DNA of 64,000 nucleotides from Parapristionchus giblindavisi. Taxonomy: Eukaryota; Nematoda; Chromadorea; Rhabditida; Diplogasteridae. The stretch covers positions 344,501 through 408,500 of the forward strand of contig CALSFV010000076.1 in NCBI GenBank assembly GCA_943737045.1, given 5' to 3'. The notes beneath the pieces were generated by a model that was given only the letters and a program-made list of their open reading frames with translations, was not told the origin of the DNA and ran no database searches. Below, in pieces: positions 54,119 to 64,000 of this stretch. A program made the position numbers and the translations under genes. The number at the start of each line of letters is the position of its first letter. The first letter of the stretch is position 1.

Positions 54119-56977
54119 GACAGTGGCAGTAATGTATGTTTATCCCCTGCACGGCCACCCTCATTAATATCATTACCAATACCACCTATTACAAACAATT
54201 CAATATCTTGTTTTTATTCGAATGCCCGTAGTGTTAGATCAAAGATCAGTTTCATAAGTTTCCTTCTCGATTCCCTATTGTATAGTATTCTTGCGTTTTC
54301 TGAAACATGGCTTGACAGTTATGACCCTGATTCACTGTTTATTGGAAGATCACCATCTTTTAATTTATTTCGTTATGACAGACCCCGTAGTAATAATGGT
54401 AGAGGTGGAGGCGTCTGCCTTTTCATTCACTCCTTACTCTCACCTGTTTTAGTGAAAGCCCAAGCTTATCCTGGTTATGAAATATTAGCTGTTGATATAC
54501 ATCCCTCTTCTTCTAGCCATCACCATCGTACACTTAGATTATTGATTGTCTATAGAGCACCTAATTCTCCTAAAGTTTCTATCGATTCGTTTATTGATTG
54601 TTTGCATGATCTAATTAATCATCCTTTTCCCACCATTCTATTAGGAGATTTTAATTATCCATCAATTAATTGGAGTTCCTTATCTTCCCCTTCTACAATT
54701 CCATTTCTTGATTTTGTGGTTGATAATCATTTTGACCAATTTGTTTCCTTTCCAACCAGAGGTGACCATATCCTTGATCTTATTTTATGTAATTATCCTA
54801 TAGTTAGTAATGTAAAATCAGAATTGCCTTTAAGTGACCACTCTAGTATTATTTTTAATATTGCCTCTCCCTCCCCTAAGCCTTCTCAATCCCTTCCTTC
54901 TAGACAATACCATTTAGCTGATTGGGAAGGTATAAGTCAATCTATCCTCCTTCATGGCTGGACATTTGCTCTATCTGGTCTTAATGTTAATGATTCATAT
55001 ATTGATTTCGTGAACTTTATCAATAGTATCTTAGATTCTTTTGTCCCTACAAAAGTTGTATCCCCTGCTTCGAAGTATCCTCGTTCCTTACGTATTCTTT
55101 ATGGCAAATTGCGTCGTTATCATTCCATTGCTCCAAATTCGCTCCACACAATTAATCTTAGAAATCGTTTTGATCGTGCCCTTTATTCTTTCGAATGTGA
55201 ATTAGACAGTAGGATCATTCAATCGAATAATTTCAAGTCTTTCTATTCACTTTGTAAGTCTCGATTAAAGTCCCCCGCCCCTGTCATTTCTGGTATTGTA
55301 GACCTAAATCATAATTTAATTTTAAATAGTCACGATAAGGTTGTTGCTTTTTCTGATTATTTTGCCTCCGTGCAAACTACTCCCCAGTCCTCCCCTCTTC
55401 CTAAGCCTGCTCTATCCTCAAATGTTTTCGATTTATCTCATATTACTCCTGCACAAATTCTCGTAGCAATATCTAGTTTTGATAGTAAGATTAATACGTC
55501 CCCTGATCGTCTACCAAATATTGTATACTGTAAATGTAAACATGCTATTGTCGTTCCCCTCACTATTATTTTTAATCAGTCATTAATAACTTCAACTGTT
55601 CCTGATCTGTGGAAAATAGCCCTTGTAAAGCCGATCCCTAAGAAAGGCAATGATAATTCCATTTCAAATTTTCGCCCCATCTCCTTAACTGCCACTTCGT
55701 CAAAAATTTTTGAGAAAATATTAATTGATAGTATTGTAGAATATCTCGAGCTAAACCATCTTTTTGATCCCTATCAAGCTGGTTTTAGAAGCTATAGGTC
55801 TACTTCAACCCAACTTTGTGAAACATATTCAAATTATGTGAAATATCGTTCCTGTAAGCACTCGATAGACACTGTATTCTTTGATTATCAGAAGGCCTTC
55901 GATTCTATTGATCATCGTTTATTATTGTATAAGCTTTCTAACCTAGGTTTCTCAGACCATATTGTGTCTTGGTTCCGTTCATATTTATATGGTCGCACTC
56001 AATCTATTGTTATTGATAATGTTCATTCTCCTCCATCTGCTGTTATCTCTGGTGTCCCTCAAGGTTCCAGTATTGGCCCACTCCTATTTATACTGTATAT
56101 TAATGATATATCTTCTATCATTCCTCCATCTATTAAGTACGGTATTTATGCTGATGATGTCAAAGTTTATGGCCCTGTCCCTAAATGTACTGTAGATATT
56201 CAGATGGCAATTGATTGTATTTCTGAGTGGAGCAGCCTATGGAATATGACCTTGTCACCATCTAAATGCACTGTTATGCACTTTGGTCCACTTAAGAATA
56301 GAACCACTTATATCCTTAACGGTCACCCCTTATCTGCCAGTTCAATTATTAAGGACTTAGGTGTTTTCATGACCCCTAATCTTACCTTTAACCATCACAT
56401 TTCTGTTATCTCAAATAAGGCCCGAACCATGATTAATATGATGTTCAAATCCATTTATTCTAACTCACCTCATTTGTTCGTCAAGGTATATTGTGTTTAC
56501 ATTCGTCCCCTCCTAGAGTCGTCACCTATCATTTTCAATCCAACCACCAAATTTTTGACCAATACTCTTGAAGATGTCCAGAGAAATTTTTCTCGAAGGC
56601 TTTTCTTCCGTTGCAAATTGCCCCCGTCCAATCATATCGAAAGAAATTCTTACTTGAATCTGCCGACCCTTGAATATCGACGATGTATTAGAGATTTACA
56701 ATTTATTCATAGTACCATTCATGGCCATTACGAGTACGACTACTCAAACCTTTTTGTTGTATCACCTCTTAACCGCGATCACAGATTTTCCCATCCTTAC
56801 CGTATATCTCTCCCTTATCGTAGTAATTCAACATTATCTACCTGTGCATCTAGAGTAATAGATATTTGGAACTCTTTACCCACCGAATTAGTTGCATCCT
56901 CACCATCCCCATTCCGTGCAGGGCTAGTTAAGATCTCCCCTGATATAATTATCCCTTTTTCCAAGATTCGCCAGTAG
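54119..56977 (+). CDS. LINE ORF2: endonuclease and reverse transcriptase
   Basis: The open frame starts directly after the ORF1 TAA. There is no ATG before the endonuclease, whose first motif (SNARSVRSKISF) is upstream of the first listed TTG start at 54278. APE-type endonuclease motifs: FSETWLD, YRAPNS, LGDFNYPSINW, LPLSDHSSI. RT motifs: KIALVKPIPKKG, NFRPISL, FFDYQKAFDSIDH, SGVPQGSSIGPLLF, YADD near 56147. The C-terminal block NLPTLEYRR ... TCASRVIDIW ends RQ. Length about 950 residues, full for the family. It appears intact apart from its start. Confidence 0.85.
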   Translation, partial: DSGSNVCLSPARPPSLISLPIPPITNNSISCFYSNARSVRSKISFISFLLDSLLYSILAFSETWLDSYDPDSLFIGRSPSFNLFRYDRPRSNNGRGGGVCLFIHSLLSPVLVKAQAYPGYEILAVDIHPSSSSHHHRTLRLLIVYRAPNSPKVSIDSFIDCLHDLINHPFPTILLGDFNYPSINWSSLSSPSTIPFLDFVVDNHFDQFVSFPTRGDHILDLILCNYPIVSNVKSELPLSDHSSIIFNIASPSPKPSQSLPSRQYHLADWEGISQSILLHGWTFALSGLNVNDSYIDFVNFINSILDSFVPTKVVSPASKYPRSLRILYGKLRRYHSIAPNSLHTINLRNRFDRALYSFECELDSRIIQSNNFKSFYSLCKSRLKSPAPVISGIVDLNHNLILNSHDKVVAFSDYFASVQTTPQSSPLPKPALSSNVFDLSHITPAQILVAISSFDSKINTSPDRLPNIVYCKCKHAIVVPLTIIFNQSLITSTVPDLWKIALVKPIPKKGNDNSISNFRPISLTATSSKIFEKILIDSIVEYLELNHLFDPYQAGFRSYRSTSTQLCETYSNYVKYRSCKHSIDTVFFDYQKAFDSIDHRLLLYKLSNLGFSDHIVSWFRSYLYGRTQSIVIDNVHSPPSAVISGVPQGSSIGPLLFILYINDISSIIPPSIKYGIYADDVKVYGPVPKCTVDIQMAIDCISEWSSLWNMTLSPSKCTVMHFGPLKNRTTYILNGHPLSASSIIKDLGVFMTPNLTFNHHISVISNKARTMINMMFKSIYSNSPHLFVKVYCVYIRPLLESSPIIFNPTTKFLTNTLEDVQRNFSRRLFFRCKLPPSNHIERNSYLNLPTLEYRRCIRDLQFIHSTIHGHYEYDYSNLFVVSPLNRDHRFSHPYRISLPYRSNSTLSTCASRVIDIWNSLPTELVASSPSPFRAGLVKISPDIIIPFSKIRQ

Positions 56978-57123
56978 CTCCCAAACTGCCACTGTACCCA
57001 AAAACCCTCACCGATATCGCTACATTAGCGACGGACATCCATCAATCCCTTTTATGTCACTATTTCCCTGTTTCGTATATTATGATGGAATAAAGAATAA
57101 GATAAGATAATAAGATAATAAAG

Positions 57124-57359
57124 CATTTCTCCTTTTCCGAATTCCAGAGATAAAGTACAGTAGAATTCCTCCATCGACTCCCATTGACATTGACATTGAC
57201 ATGGAATCCCCGGGTGTCCCGGGATATCCTCTCTATTTTTATTGTTAATTTTATAATTCTAATTATTACCACTAATAAAAATACGTCGAAAATTATAAAA
57301 TTTGTCAGCAATACACATAATATTCGCCCTTACTCAGACATGATTTTCTAATCAAATAT
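57124..57359. other. No gene recognised; repeated TTGACA units
   Basis: Includes four TTGACA words (CATTGACATTGACATTGACA at 57182) and a CC-GGG palindrome CCCCGGGTGTCCCGGG near 57207. No domain seen. Confidence 0.4.
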
Positions 57360-57565
57360 TGGCATTGACCGCTGGGCTCGCAATACTACAGTATGGACGC
57401 CGTGATCTCGCTCTCGCGTTGCTGGACGACCTACACCGAGATGGAGGGATGATTTGATAAGAATTATCGAGCCTTCATGGTGGAGTATGAATAGCCACGA
57501 CTTTTCTCGTTCCATCCCCACCTAGCGATGATCGCTTGACATGAATAAATTATTATTATTATTAT
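57360..57565 (+). mobile_element. RTE-like LINE 3' end with (ATT)n tail
   Basis: CATGGTGGAGTATGAATAGC, CCATCCCCACCTAGCGATGA, CTTGACATGAATAAATTATT and an (ATT)n tail. The upstream frame reads RRDLALALLDDLHRDG, like the very C-terminus of RTE-type ORFs. The same 3' end occurs on the minus strand at 31455-31562. Confidence 0.5.
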
Positions 57566-57571
57566 TGGCAT

Positions 57572-57650
57572 TGTGTAGCTCCCAAACTGCCATTGTACCC
57601 AAAACTCTCACCGATATCGCTACTTTGGATGTTCATCAATCCCTTTATGA
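57572..57650 (+). mobile_element. 3' scrap of the full-length LINE family
   Basis: GTAGCTCCCAAACTGCCATTGT, CTCACCGATATCGCTAC and CATCAATCCCTTTATG repeat the 3' UTR of the LINE at 56976-57060. It lies at the junction with the right arm of the inverted duplication. Confidence 0.7.
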
Positions 57651-57754
57651 CAAATGTTTACATTGTGTGTATTTGAAATTAAAGAAAGATGAGAGATATT
57701 TTCAAAGATTTATAATGCGTTTATTGAAGTTTCAAGAATACATCATTCGATGTA

Positions 57755-59435
57755 TTAGTTTTCAATTATCGGATCAGTATTGGGTTGAGTATTATTGCTT
57801 GCGAACAATCTGAAAATATCATATTAATATTTGTTTCTAAATAGAAACACAGTCAACATTCGTTTATTCTCTCAAATATGGAGAACAAAAAAAACGTATT
57901 TAAAATGAAGAAGCCTCTCATGACGAATATGAATATCGTAGTAAACTTCCACAAATAAATAACTCACATAGCCAAGTTTTCTTTTCCTGATACCACCTTG
58001 ATGATGTCCTCAATGGAAGCTTGTTTCAATCCTTTAACCGCGTCAACTTCTTAAAGTGTCATTTATATGTTTCCATCTAAATAAGTTAAAGCGAACTTGT
58101 TATAGCCTCGAGTTTTCGAAGTAAATCCTCTTCATCACTAGCATTCTCAATAGCTTCGAAGGATTGCTTGAGAGCTTTGAGTTGTTCAACAACCTTTTTG
58201 AAATTCTGAAAAAGTATAAGATTAATTTGGTTTTATCTCAAGAATTATTATATGGTAGAAGGCATGCATATTGTACTAACCATTACGAGATCTTCCTCAC
58301 CACCAGGAACTGTCCTGGAATATTATATTTGTTAATTAAGTATTATGATAAATTTACGGCCCCTTTTGGTTTACACGAAAACAGAGTTGTGATTTTATGT
58401 TAACCGATTTAATGGATTCAACGGCAATCAACAATTGAAATTATTTGTCACGTAATCCATTAATTTTTACCCGTTAATTTTTACGATGCTGCTCAAATGT
58501 AACGAAAACATACAAATTTTCATATAGCATATCCCATTGTTTGAAAACCTTATTTACAGCATTTGGACAACAAAATGAGAGCGCACATTGAAAAATTGTC
58601 AAAAAGCGTTAAACAGACACTCAAACTGTCTATACTGTCTCACTTTTACTCTTTCTCTTTGCACTATTTCCACCGCATTAGAAATGCTGTGTAATTTTAA
58701 TATACTGAATAAAATATGTTTGAGTGTTTTTTTTTTATATTCTAAAAACATACTCTTGGACCACGGTCAAAAACAGTACATTATATTCCTCTTTTATACC
58801 GTATTTAAGAGTTTCCTCATTGATCTCTGAAACATTATTGATTATTCATTTTTATAAAGTATATTAAGTTCTTCAGCATCTTCAAAAATATGAATTCTCA
58901 AACCTTCTAACGCTTTGACTATTTGTGGTTCAGATAATTTAGAATGTGCGGGATTTAGAATAACGATTTTCTCAAAAACTGAGATAAGTTTATCCAATCG
59001 TTCCATAGTCAAACGAAAGTTCTGAATTATTTCGTTATCAGACGATCTTTAAATTACTACTGGGTTATGCTTCTCTTTCGCGTTTCAAAGGCCAAAATAC
59101 AGAGATACGAAGAGATCAAAGATCAAACCATATATGATCAACTTTATTACCGCTTTGGCTGATTCCGATCTATCAATGTTCTGAAGTTCAACCGCAGTAT
59201 TATCATTATTATTGTTACCCGGAACCTGAAAATTATTATTTACCGTAGCTTTTTTTATACGGAATTGTCTTTTGGTTGATGTTAATAGAACGTTATCTGA
59301 GAAGGTTAAAAATATCGAGTATGGAAAAGTGCGGTGTCATTATCGAAAAAAAAAACTTTAAACATATAATATAATACTTACGGGGTTTGCAAGCGAGGTA
59401 GTTATAATGAAGAGAAGTGGAATATATTGAAACAT
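57755..59435 (-). CDS. Paralog C: short secreted protein, eight exons
   Basis: Exons (minus): 59382-59435, 59151-59225, 58904-59021, 58754-58826, 58281-58314, 58097-58205, 57968-58049 and 57755-57809, with the same lengths as B throughout. Signal peptide MFQYIPLLFIITTSLANP. All splice sites and phases agree with B; differences are scattered substitutions (for example VPGNNNN for VSGSNNN after the leader). It is the inverted duplicate of B and appears intact. A LINE fragment at 59809-60795 separates it from D. Confidence 0.8.
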
Positions 59436-59660
59436 TATTGTTATTCAATGAATTGTTTGAGGAATCTAGGATTAAATACATCGTTTATTTTCATTTTCCC
59501 ACGTGAATTGAATACAATTATTGAAGTGATTTCATGCCGTGACGTGTCCACCCCTTTTATTCTTTTTGGATCCGTATAGAGATTGTGATTCTCAATTGAA
59601 TATTTTTATAGATATTTAGAATCACTATAACACATTATGAAATTAAAAGACCCGCTAGTT
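59436..59660 (-). promoter_or_regulatory. Conserved upstream block of gene C
   Basis: On the minus strand: GGTGGACACGTCACGGCATG, CACGTGGGAAAATGAAAATA, AATCCTAGATTCCTCAAACA, ATTCATTGAATAACAATAATG. It matches B closely and extends into flanking sequence to about 59760. Confidence 0.6.
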
Positions 59661-59808
59661 ACTCCAAAAAAGCGTTCATTTTCAAAAACAGGTCTTTCTT
59701 TTCAATACTGAATCACATACCTTTGAAACGAGATAAAATGTAACGGTAAAATATGATATTATTTTTCGATAAAAAAGGGCAAATTGTTCCTACAAATTTG
59801 GAGTAAAA

Positions 59809-60795
59809 GGGCGTCTACTTGCATGGCTTGCTTCTTTTCTTAGCAATAGAAGTCAATATGTATCTATCAATCAGTCGGATTCTATCGTCTACTCAGTTAA
59901 CAGTGGAGTGCCTCAGGGTTCATGCTTAGGTCCACTTCTGTTCTCTCTTTACTTCAGTGAGATTCCATCGTTACTACCTTCTAAAGTGTCATGTTGTATG
60001 TATGCTGATGACATAAAGTTGTACAGTATAGAGGACCCATCTGTCCTACAAACTGCACTAAATATGTTATTCGACTGGTCTCGTTTATGGGGTCTGTCCA
60101 TGTCGACTACAAAAACAGTAGTAATGCATGTTGGTCCAAACCATCCCAATGTATCTTTCACTCTTGGATCATCCAACTTACCGCTTGTTTCCACAATAAA
60201 AGACTTAGGAGTAACCTATAACAACAAACTTAAATTTGATGGGCATATTACTAACATCGCCAATAAGGCAAAATCTCGGTGCGCCTTCATACTTCGATCT
60301 TTTATGTCTAAAAACCCTACAGTATATGCACGACTCTTTACAATATATGTGCGACACATTTTAGAGTTTTGCTCCGAGTTATGGTATCCCCAGTTAATTA
60401 TGCACGTACCTAAGATCGAGTCCGTCTTTCGAAATTATTCCAGACACGTGTTTCGGAAGTGCCACTTACCGTACGCTGACTACGATGTCCGTTTACTCAA
60501 ACTCAACCTCCCCTCATTAGAATGTAGACGAAACCGAAACGACATCATCTTTACATATAAGATTATCCACAATTTTGTAGATTTAGACCCTCGCTCATTG
60601 TTTCTTTTTTCCAACACAATTACCCGTACTCGTAACCATAATATGAAACTTAGAACGTATCGATCATCCACTTCTCACTATCTCTCATTTATTAGTAATC
60701 GTATTGCACCTTTATGGAATTCTTTCGAAAATAGTATTGTAAGTCAACCCAACCCAACCATGTTTTGTTCTTTCGTACGAAAAATGTCACTGTGA
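59809..60795 (+). pseudogene. Second LINE family: truncated reverse transcriptase
   Basis: The frame opens at 59815 with LAWLASFLSNRSQYV, then SGVPQGSCLGPLLF and YADDIKLY (about 60000), and ends MSL-stop. The N-terminal endonuclease and first RT motifs are missing. It is clearly a different family from the 53-57 kb LINE (low similarity outside motifs). The insertion lies between C and D and ends near 60905 with AAATGATAAATATTATT. Confidence 0.75.
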
Positions 60796-61159
60796 TCAAG
60801 TAATTGCAGTGCATACTACATTTCTTCATATTTTATTTCACTCTCAAATCTCTCTATTTTATAAGCACCATAAGTAATCTCTCTGTAAGAAATGATAAAT
60901 ATTATTACGCTAATGACGTCACATTTTTCCGGAAAACTTTTCATGCATCCGATATAAAAAAAAACACTTTATTCAAATTGTTCAGGGAAGGCAATCGAGA
61001 TGTATTCGTCAAATTCGACAGCAATAAACACAATATTCACTTTTATTCCCACATTATTTTCAATCAAATATTTACATTGTGTGTGTTTGAAATGAATGGA
61101 ACGACCGATTGTTAGAGAGATTTGTATAATGCGTTTATTCAAATCATACATGATATTAG

Positions 61160-62840
61160 TTACTTTTCAATTATCGGATCAGTATTGGGCTGGGTAGTAC
61201 TGGTAGCGAACAGACTGAAAATATTATATTAATGTTTAGTTTCTAAATAGAAACACAGTCAATAGTTGCTTATTCTCTCGACTATAAATTAAATAACTCA
61301 CAAGTCTAAATTTTCCCCTCCTGATACCACCTTGATGATTTCCAAAATGGAAGCTTGTTTCGATCCTTTAGCCGCGTCAACTTCTTAAGGTGTCGCTTAT
61401 AGGTTTTCATTAAAAAAAGTTAAAGCTAATTTGTTATAGCCTCGAGTTTGCGAAGAAAATACTTATCATTGATAAAATACTCGATAGCTTTGAAGGAATT
61501 TCTTAGTTCTTTGAGCTGTTCAACAAGCTTTTTGAAATTCTGAAAAAAAGTCTATTTTGTTTTAATGTCAAGAGCTATTTTTTTAGAGTATTGGAAAGAA
61601 AGGTTTAGAACGGATTAAATTAATCTTCATAAACTTGATACGAAAACTTTTCATGCCGACTTAAAATAAAAGTTTGAAGAAATTCGCTCTGGCGATGTTG
61701 TTTTTGAGTGTAATATTTCAGAACCAGAGCGAAGAGCCAAAGTAGCATACGGTAGACGGTATACGGTATTAGACGGTAATAGAATGCGGTATTCGGTACT
61801 AACCATTACGAGATCTTCTTCACCAATAACTGGTTTATAATATGTCCTGGAATAAATTATTTATTAACTACCTAAATATAATGTTAAATTTTGCTCCCAG
61901 ACGAAAAAAAGAGAGTTGTGATTGCTGAGTCCCTCGAACTATCCTTGCAGGGAAATGCGCACTTTTTGAAATTTTAAAAAATGTTGCTAAAACGTTGCGA
62001 AGTAACGACAAATGGGTAATGAACGTTTACAACTTCTCAAATTGAAAATTTGTCAAAAGGCTGTAAACTGTCTGTACTCTCTCACTTTTATTCTGTCTTG
62101 CACTATTTCATCCGCTCTATAAACGCTGTGTAATTCAAATATGTTAAATACATACTCTTGGACAACGGTCAAAAACAGTATATTATATTCCTCATTTATG
62201 CCGTATTTTTCAGTTTCCAAGTTGATTTCTGAAACATTATTGATTACTCATTTTTTGTACTGTATATATTTTTAAAAGTTAGAAAAAAATTATATGAGTA
62301 GGAATTCTCAACCTTCTAACGCTTCGACTATTTGTTTTTCAGATAAGTTAGAATGTGCTGGATTTAGAATAACGATTTTCTCAAAAACTGAGATAAGTTT
62401 ATCCAATCGTTCCATAGTCAGACGATAGTTCTGAATTATGCCGTTATCACAGATTTTCATTCTGAATCACGTCTTGATGATATTTTAATTTCGCGTTTCA
62501 AAGGTCAAAATACAGTGATACGAAGAAATCAAATATCAAACCACATATACAGATATGATAAATTTTATTACCGCTTTGGCTGATTCCGACTTGTCATGCT
62601 CAATGTTCTGAAGGTCAGCCGCATTGTTATTGTTGCCAAGAACCTGAAAATTATTACTGGAGCATTTGTTTTATTTTTCTTATTTTGTGGCCGGTATTAC
62701 CAAAAATTTATAAGAGACGGCTAAAATATTGAGTATGGAAAACTGCCATAATAAAAACTTTAATTATATACTATAAAAAAACTCACGGGGTTTCCAATCG
62801 AAGCAGTTATAATGAAGAGAAGTGGAATATATTGAAACAT
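61160..62840 (-). CDS. Paralog D: short secreted protein, eight exons, one splice donor lost
   Basis: Exons (minus): 62787-62840, 62572-62643, 62313-62430, 62156-62228, 61804-61846, 61431-61539, 61302-61383 and 61160-61214. Signal peptide MFQYIPLLFIITASIGNP; C-terminus TTQPNTDPIIEK. Introns and the 3' flank match A in inverted orientation. At the exon 6 border the others have GT (ACAAGTTC or ACAAGTAC), but D has ACAAATTAG, so the donor is gone and an in-frame TAG follows at once. D either ends after exon 6 or uses a cryptic site, although exons 7 and 8 remain open. Confidence 0.65.
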
Positions 62841-62965
62841 TATTGTTATTCAATGAATTGTTTGAGGAAACTAGGATTAAATACATCGTTTATTTTCATT
62901 TTCCCACGTGAACTGAAACATTATTGAAGTGATTTCATGCCGTGACGTGTCCACCCCTAAATTCT
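62841..62965 (-). promoter_or_regulatory. Conserved upstream block of gene D
   Basis: Minus strand: GGTGGACACGTCACGGCATG, CACGTGGGAAAATGAAAATA, TTTCCTCAAACAATTCATTG and AACAATAATG. Same order and spacing as in B and C. Confidence 0.6.
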
Positions 62966-63159
62966 ATTTTTGGATTCGTGTAGTAAGCGAACAGAGATTC
63001 TCAATTGTATTTTTTTTTGTAATTTTGATAAATATTTTGTGGTAAATTATAATACCGAAACAGAGACACAATATACCATGCCGGACATATTTTGATTAAT
63101 GGAGCTCTGTCAGGATTGATGAATTCAATCAAATTTATCAAATCATACAGTGAATGCTC

Positions 63160-63300
63160 ATTGTCATCATACCGGTTGTATTCGACCAATGTCTACCAAT
63201 AGCTCGGGTAAGGTCATATCCAGCGCTCTCGAGGATTTCCACAGGGCCGGATCCGGTTGTATGGTGCCCAAAATCATTTGGGGGGGGGGGGGGTTCTGAG
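63160..63300 (-). pseudogene. RTE-like LINE C-terminal scrap, near gene D
   Basis: Homologous to 43690-43830 in inverted orientation (CCTGTGGAAATCC, ATGACCTTACCCGAGC and GGTAGACATTGGTCG words). It marks the outer end of the right arm. A G run at 63281-63295 interrupts the frame. Confidence 0.45.
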
Positions 63301-63773
63301 GAAAAATTTCTGTGCAATTTCGTCATCGTAAAATATGGATATAACACACCTTCCATCATGTTAGATACATGAGGTCTTTCCATGACAAATTCCCTGCCCT
63401 TTACTTTTACTGCCCTGCCATTACTATAACGAGGTCCCGCCCACTCTTATCCACAAGAGCTTTTCATGTTACACACTTATTTGATCTTTGTTTTCATCAC
63501 CCTTTTTCATTATCATCGTTTCTCATAGTTTGGTGTTTTGTTTTGTTTTGCTTTTTTACCACAACCACAGTGTTCCTACAAGTCCGCAAGAATTTGTGCA
63601 TGTAATTGCGTTTAGAAAATGATATTTCCAGGTCACCTATACTGGCTGTCAAAAGTGCAATACATAAAATGCTCGTGCTGAATGAAGATTTGTTCTCTAA
63701 ATGTTGACGACGTTTGTCAAGTGAGTGATGCATTTGAATTCACATGTATTCTATTGATTATAGTATTGATAGA
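63301..63773. other. No gene recognised
   Basis: Open frames on both strands have no domain. TTTTGTTTTGTTTTGC at 63537-63552 is a simple repeat. Confidence 0.35.
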
Positions 63774-63951
63774 CGAGTACACAGAGATTAAATTTGCCCG
63801 AAAAGCGTTAGTTGGCCAACGATTTGCCCGTATTCAGACAAATGCTAGCCTGTATATGGTAAAATCGGTGGCTTTTCGCCCGAATATGGGCAAATCGAAG
63901 TGGTGTAAGCTAATCTACTACCCATATTTGGCAAGTTTGCTCTCTGTTTAA
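63774..63951. mobile_element. Small MITE with TTTGCCC-rich interior, copy 2
   Basis: ACACAGAGATTAAATTTGCC, CGATTTGCCCGTATTCAGAC, GCTAGCCTGTATATGG and ATTTGGCAAGTTTGCTCTCT recur, inverted, at 5835-6032. It indicates a family dispersed over at least this window. Confidence 0.65.
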
Positions 63952-64000
63952 AGAAGGCACAATTCAAATATAGAAGAAGACATACGACCATATAAATGCG

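Larger units (their letters stand above)
53040..57123 (+). mobile_element. Full-length CR1/Jockey-like LINE
   Basis: Two ORFs and a 3' UTR that ends GATGGAATAAAGAATAAGAT with AATAAGATAATAAAG repeats. ORF1 and ORF2 are both open. The 5' boundary is not fixed; it lies between about 53000 and 53230. The same family is represented by the truncated copies at 6676-8186 and 57575-57650, and more distantly at 50640-52010. Confidence 0.8.
57645..63300 (-). repeat. Inverted duplication, right arm (genes C, D)
   Basis: Mirror image of 43690-50235. It contains a LINE fragment between C and D (59809 to about 60905) where the left arm has an RTE fragment with a MITE (46505-47345), so these insertions came after the duplication or were lost from one arm. 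Confidence 0.75.

Noticed and set aside
63138..63383. Minus-strand frame with a cytochrome-b5-like look (HHTTGSGPVEILESAGYDLT)
   Set aside because: The sequence is homologous to 43690-43830, whose other frame matches RTE LINE C-termini; the frame also crosses a G run. The resemblance is likely chance.
1..64000. Bacterial or organellar origin
   Set aside because: Spliced genes, LINEs, mariner and BEL/Pao elements and microsatellites show nuclear eukaryotic DNA; no operons or ribosome-binding sites are seen.

Overview
This is eukaryotic, AT-rich, repeat-dense DNA, most likely from a nematode or another small-genome invertebrate. The nematode inference rests on the splice sites of the predicted genes (acceptors mostly TTTTCAG-like, some introns only 42-47 nt) and on the transposon mix (Tc1/mariner, BEL/Pao, RTE-like and CR1/Jockey-like LINEs, foldback and hairpin elements). 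No bacterial gene organisation, rRNA, recognisable tRNA or CRISPR array was seen.

Layout. 0.8-3.8 kb: a decayed mariner transposase split by foldback element FB1. 3.9-11.6 kb: remains of a BEL/Pao retroelement (candidate LTR, gag with one stop, protease piece), interrupted by a hAT-like MITE, a palindromic TA-target element that itself holds a truncated LINE, and a Merlin-like DNA element. 11.2-15.7 kb: a nearly perfect 2.25-kb tandem duplication carrying the protease piece and small secreted-protein-like genes; an intact three-exon secreted-protein gene straddles its right edge. 16.8-22.4 kb: a broken envelope/viral-glycoprotein-like gene split by a second foldback element (FB2) and a palindromic TA-target MITE, followed by a small basic ORF with a PSAP late-domain-like motif. 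23.2-24.5 kb: nested palindromic MITEs. 25.4-32.1 kb: a minus-strand, multi-exon gene for an unrecognised multi-pass membrane protein, with hairpin MITEs in its introns. 32.8-39.1 kb: mostly purine/pyrimidine low-complexity DNA. 39.5-41 kb: two mariner remnants.

41-63.3 kb holds the most interesting arrangement. Four paralogous eight-exon genes for short secreted proteins of about 200 residues (A and B on plus, C and D on minus) plus a fifth, pseudogenised copy form a large inverted duplication. A matches D and B matches C, including introns and flanks. The spacer (50.3-57.6 kb) contains a full-length LINE (ORF1 and an endonuclease/reverse-transcriptase ORF2 in the same frame across one stop codon) and an older LINE copy on the opposite strand. 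Each paralog has a conserved upstream block with ACGTCA and CACGTG-like motifs.

Genes and transposons are distinguished by domain motifs, phase-consistent splice chains, terminal inverted repeats and target-site duplications read directly from the sequence. Family names are from recalled motif knowledge; no search was run.
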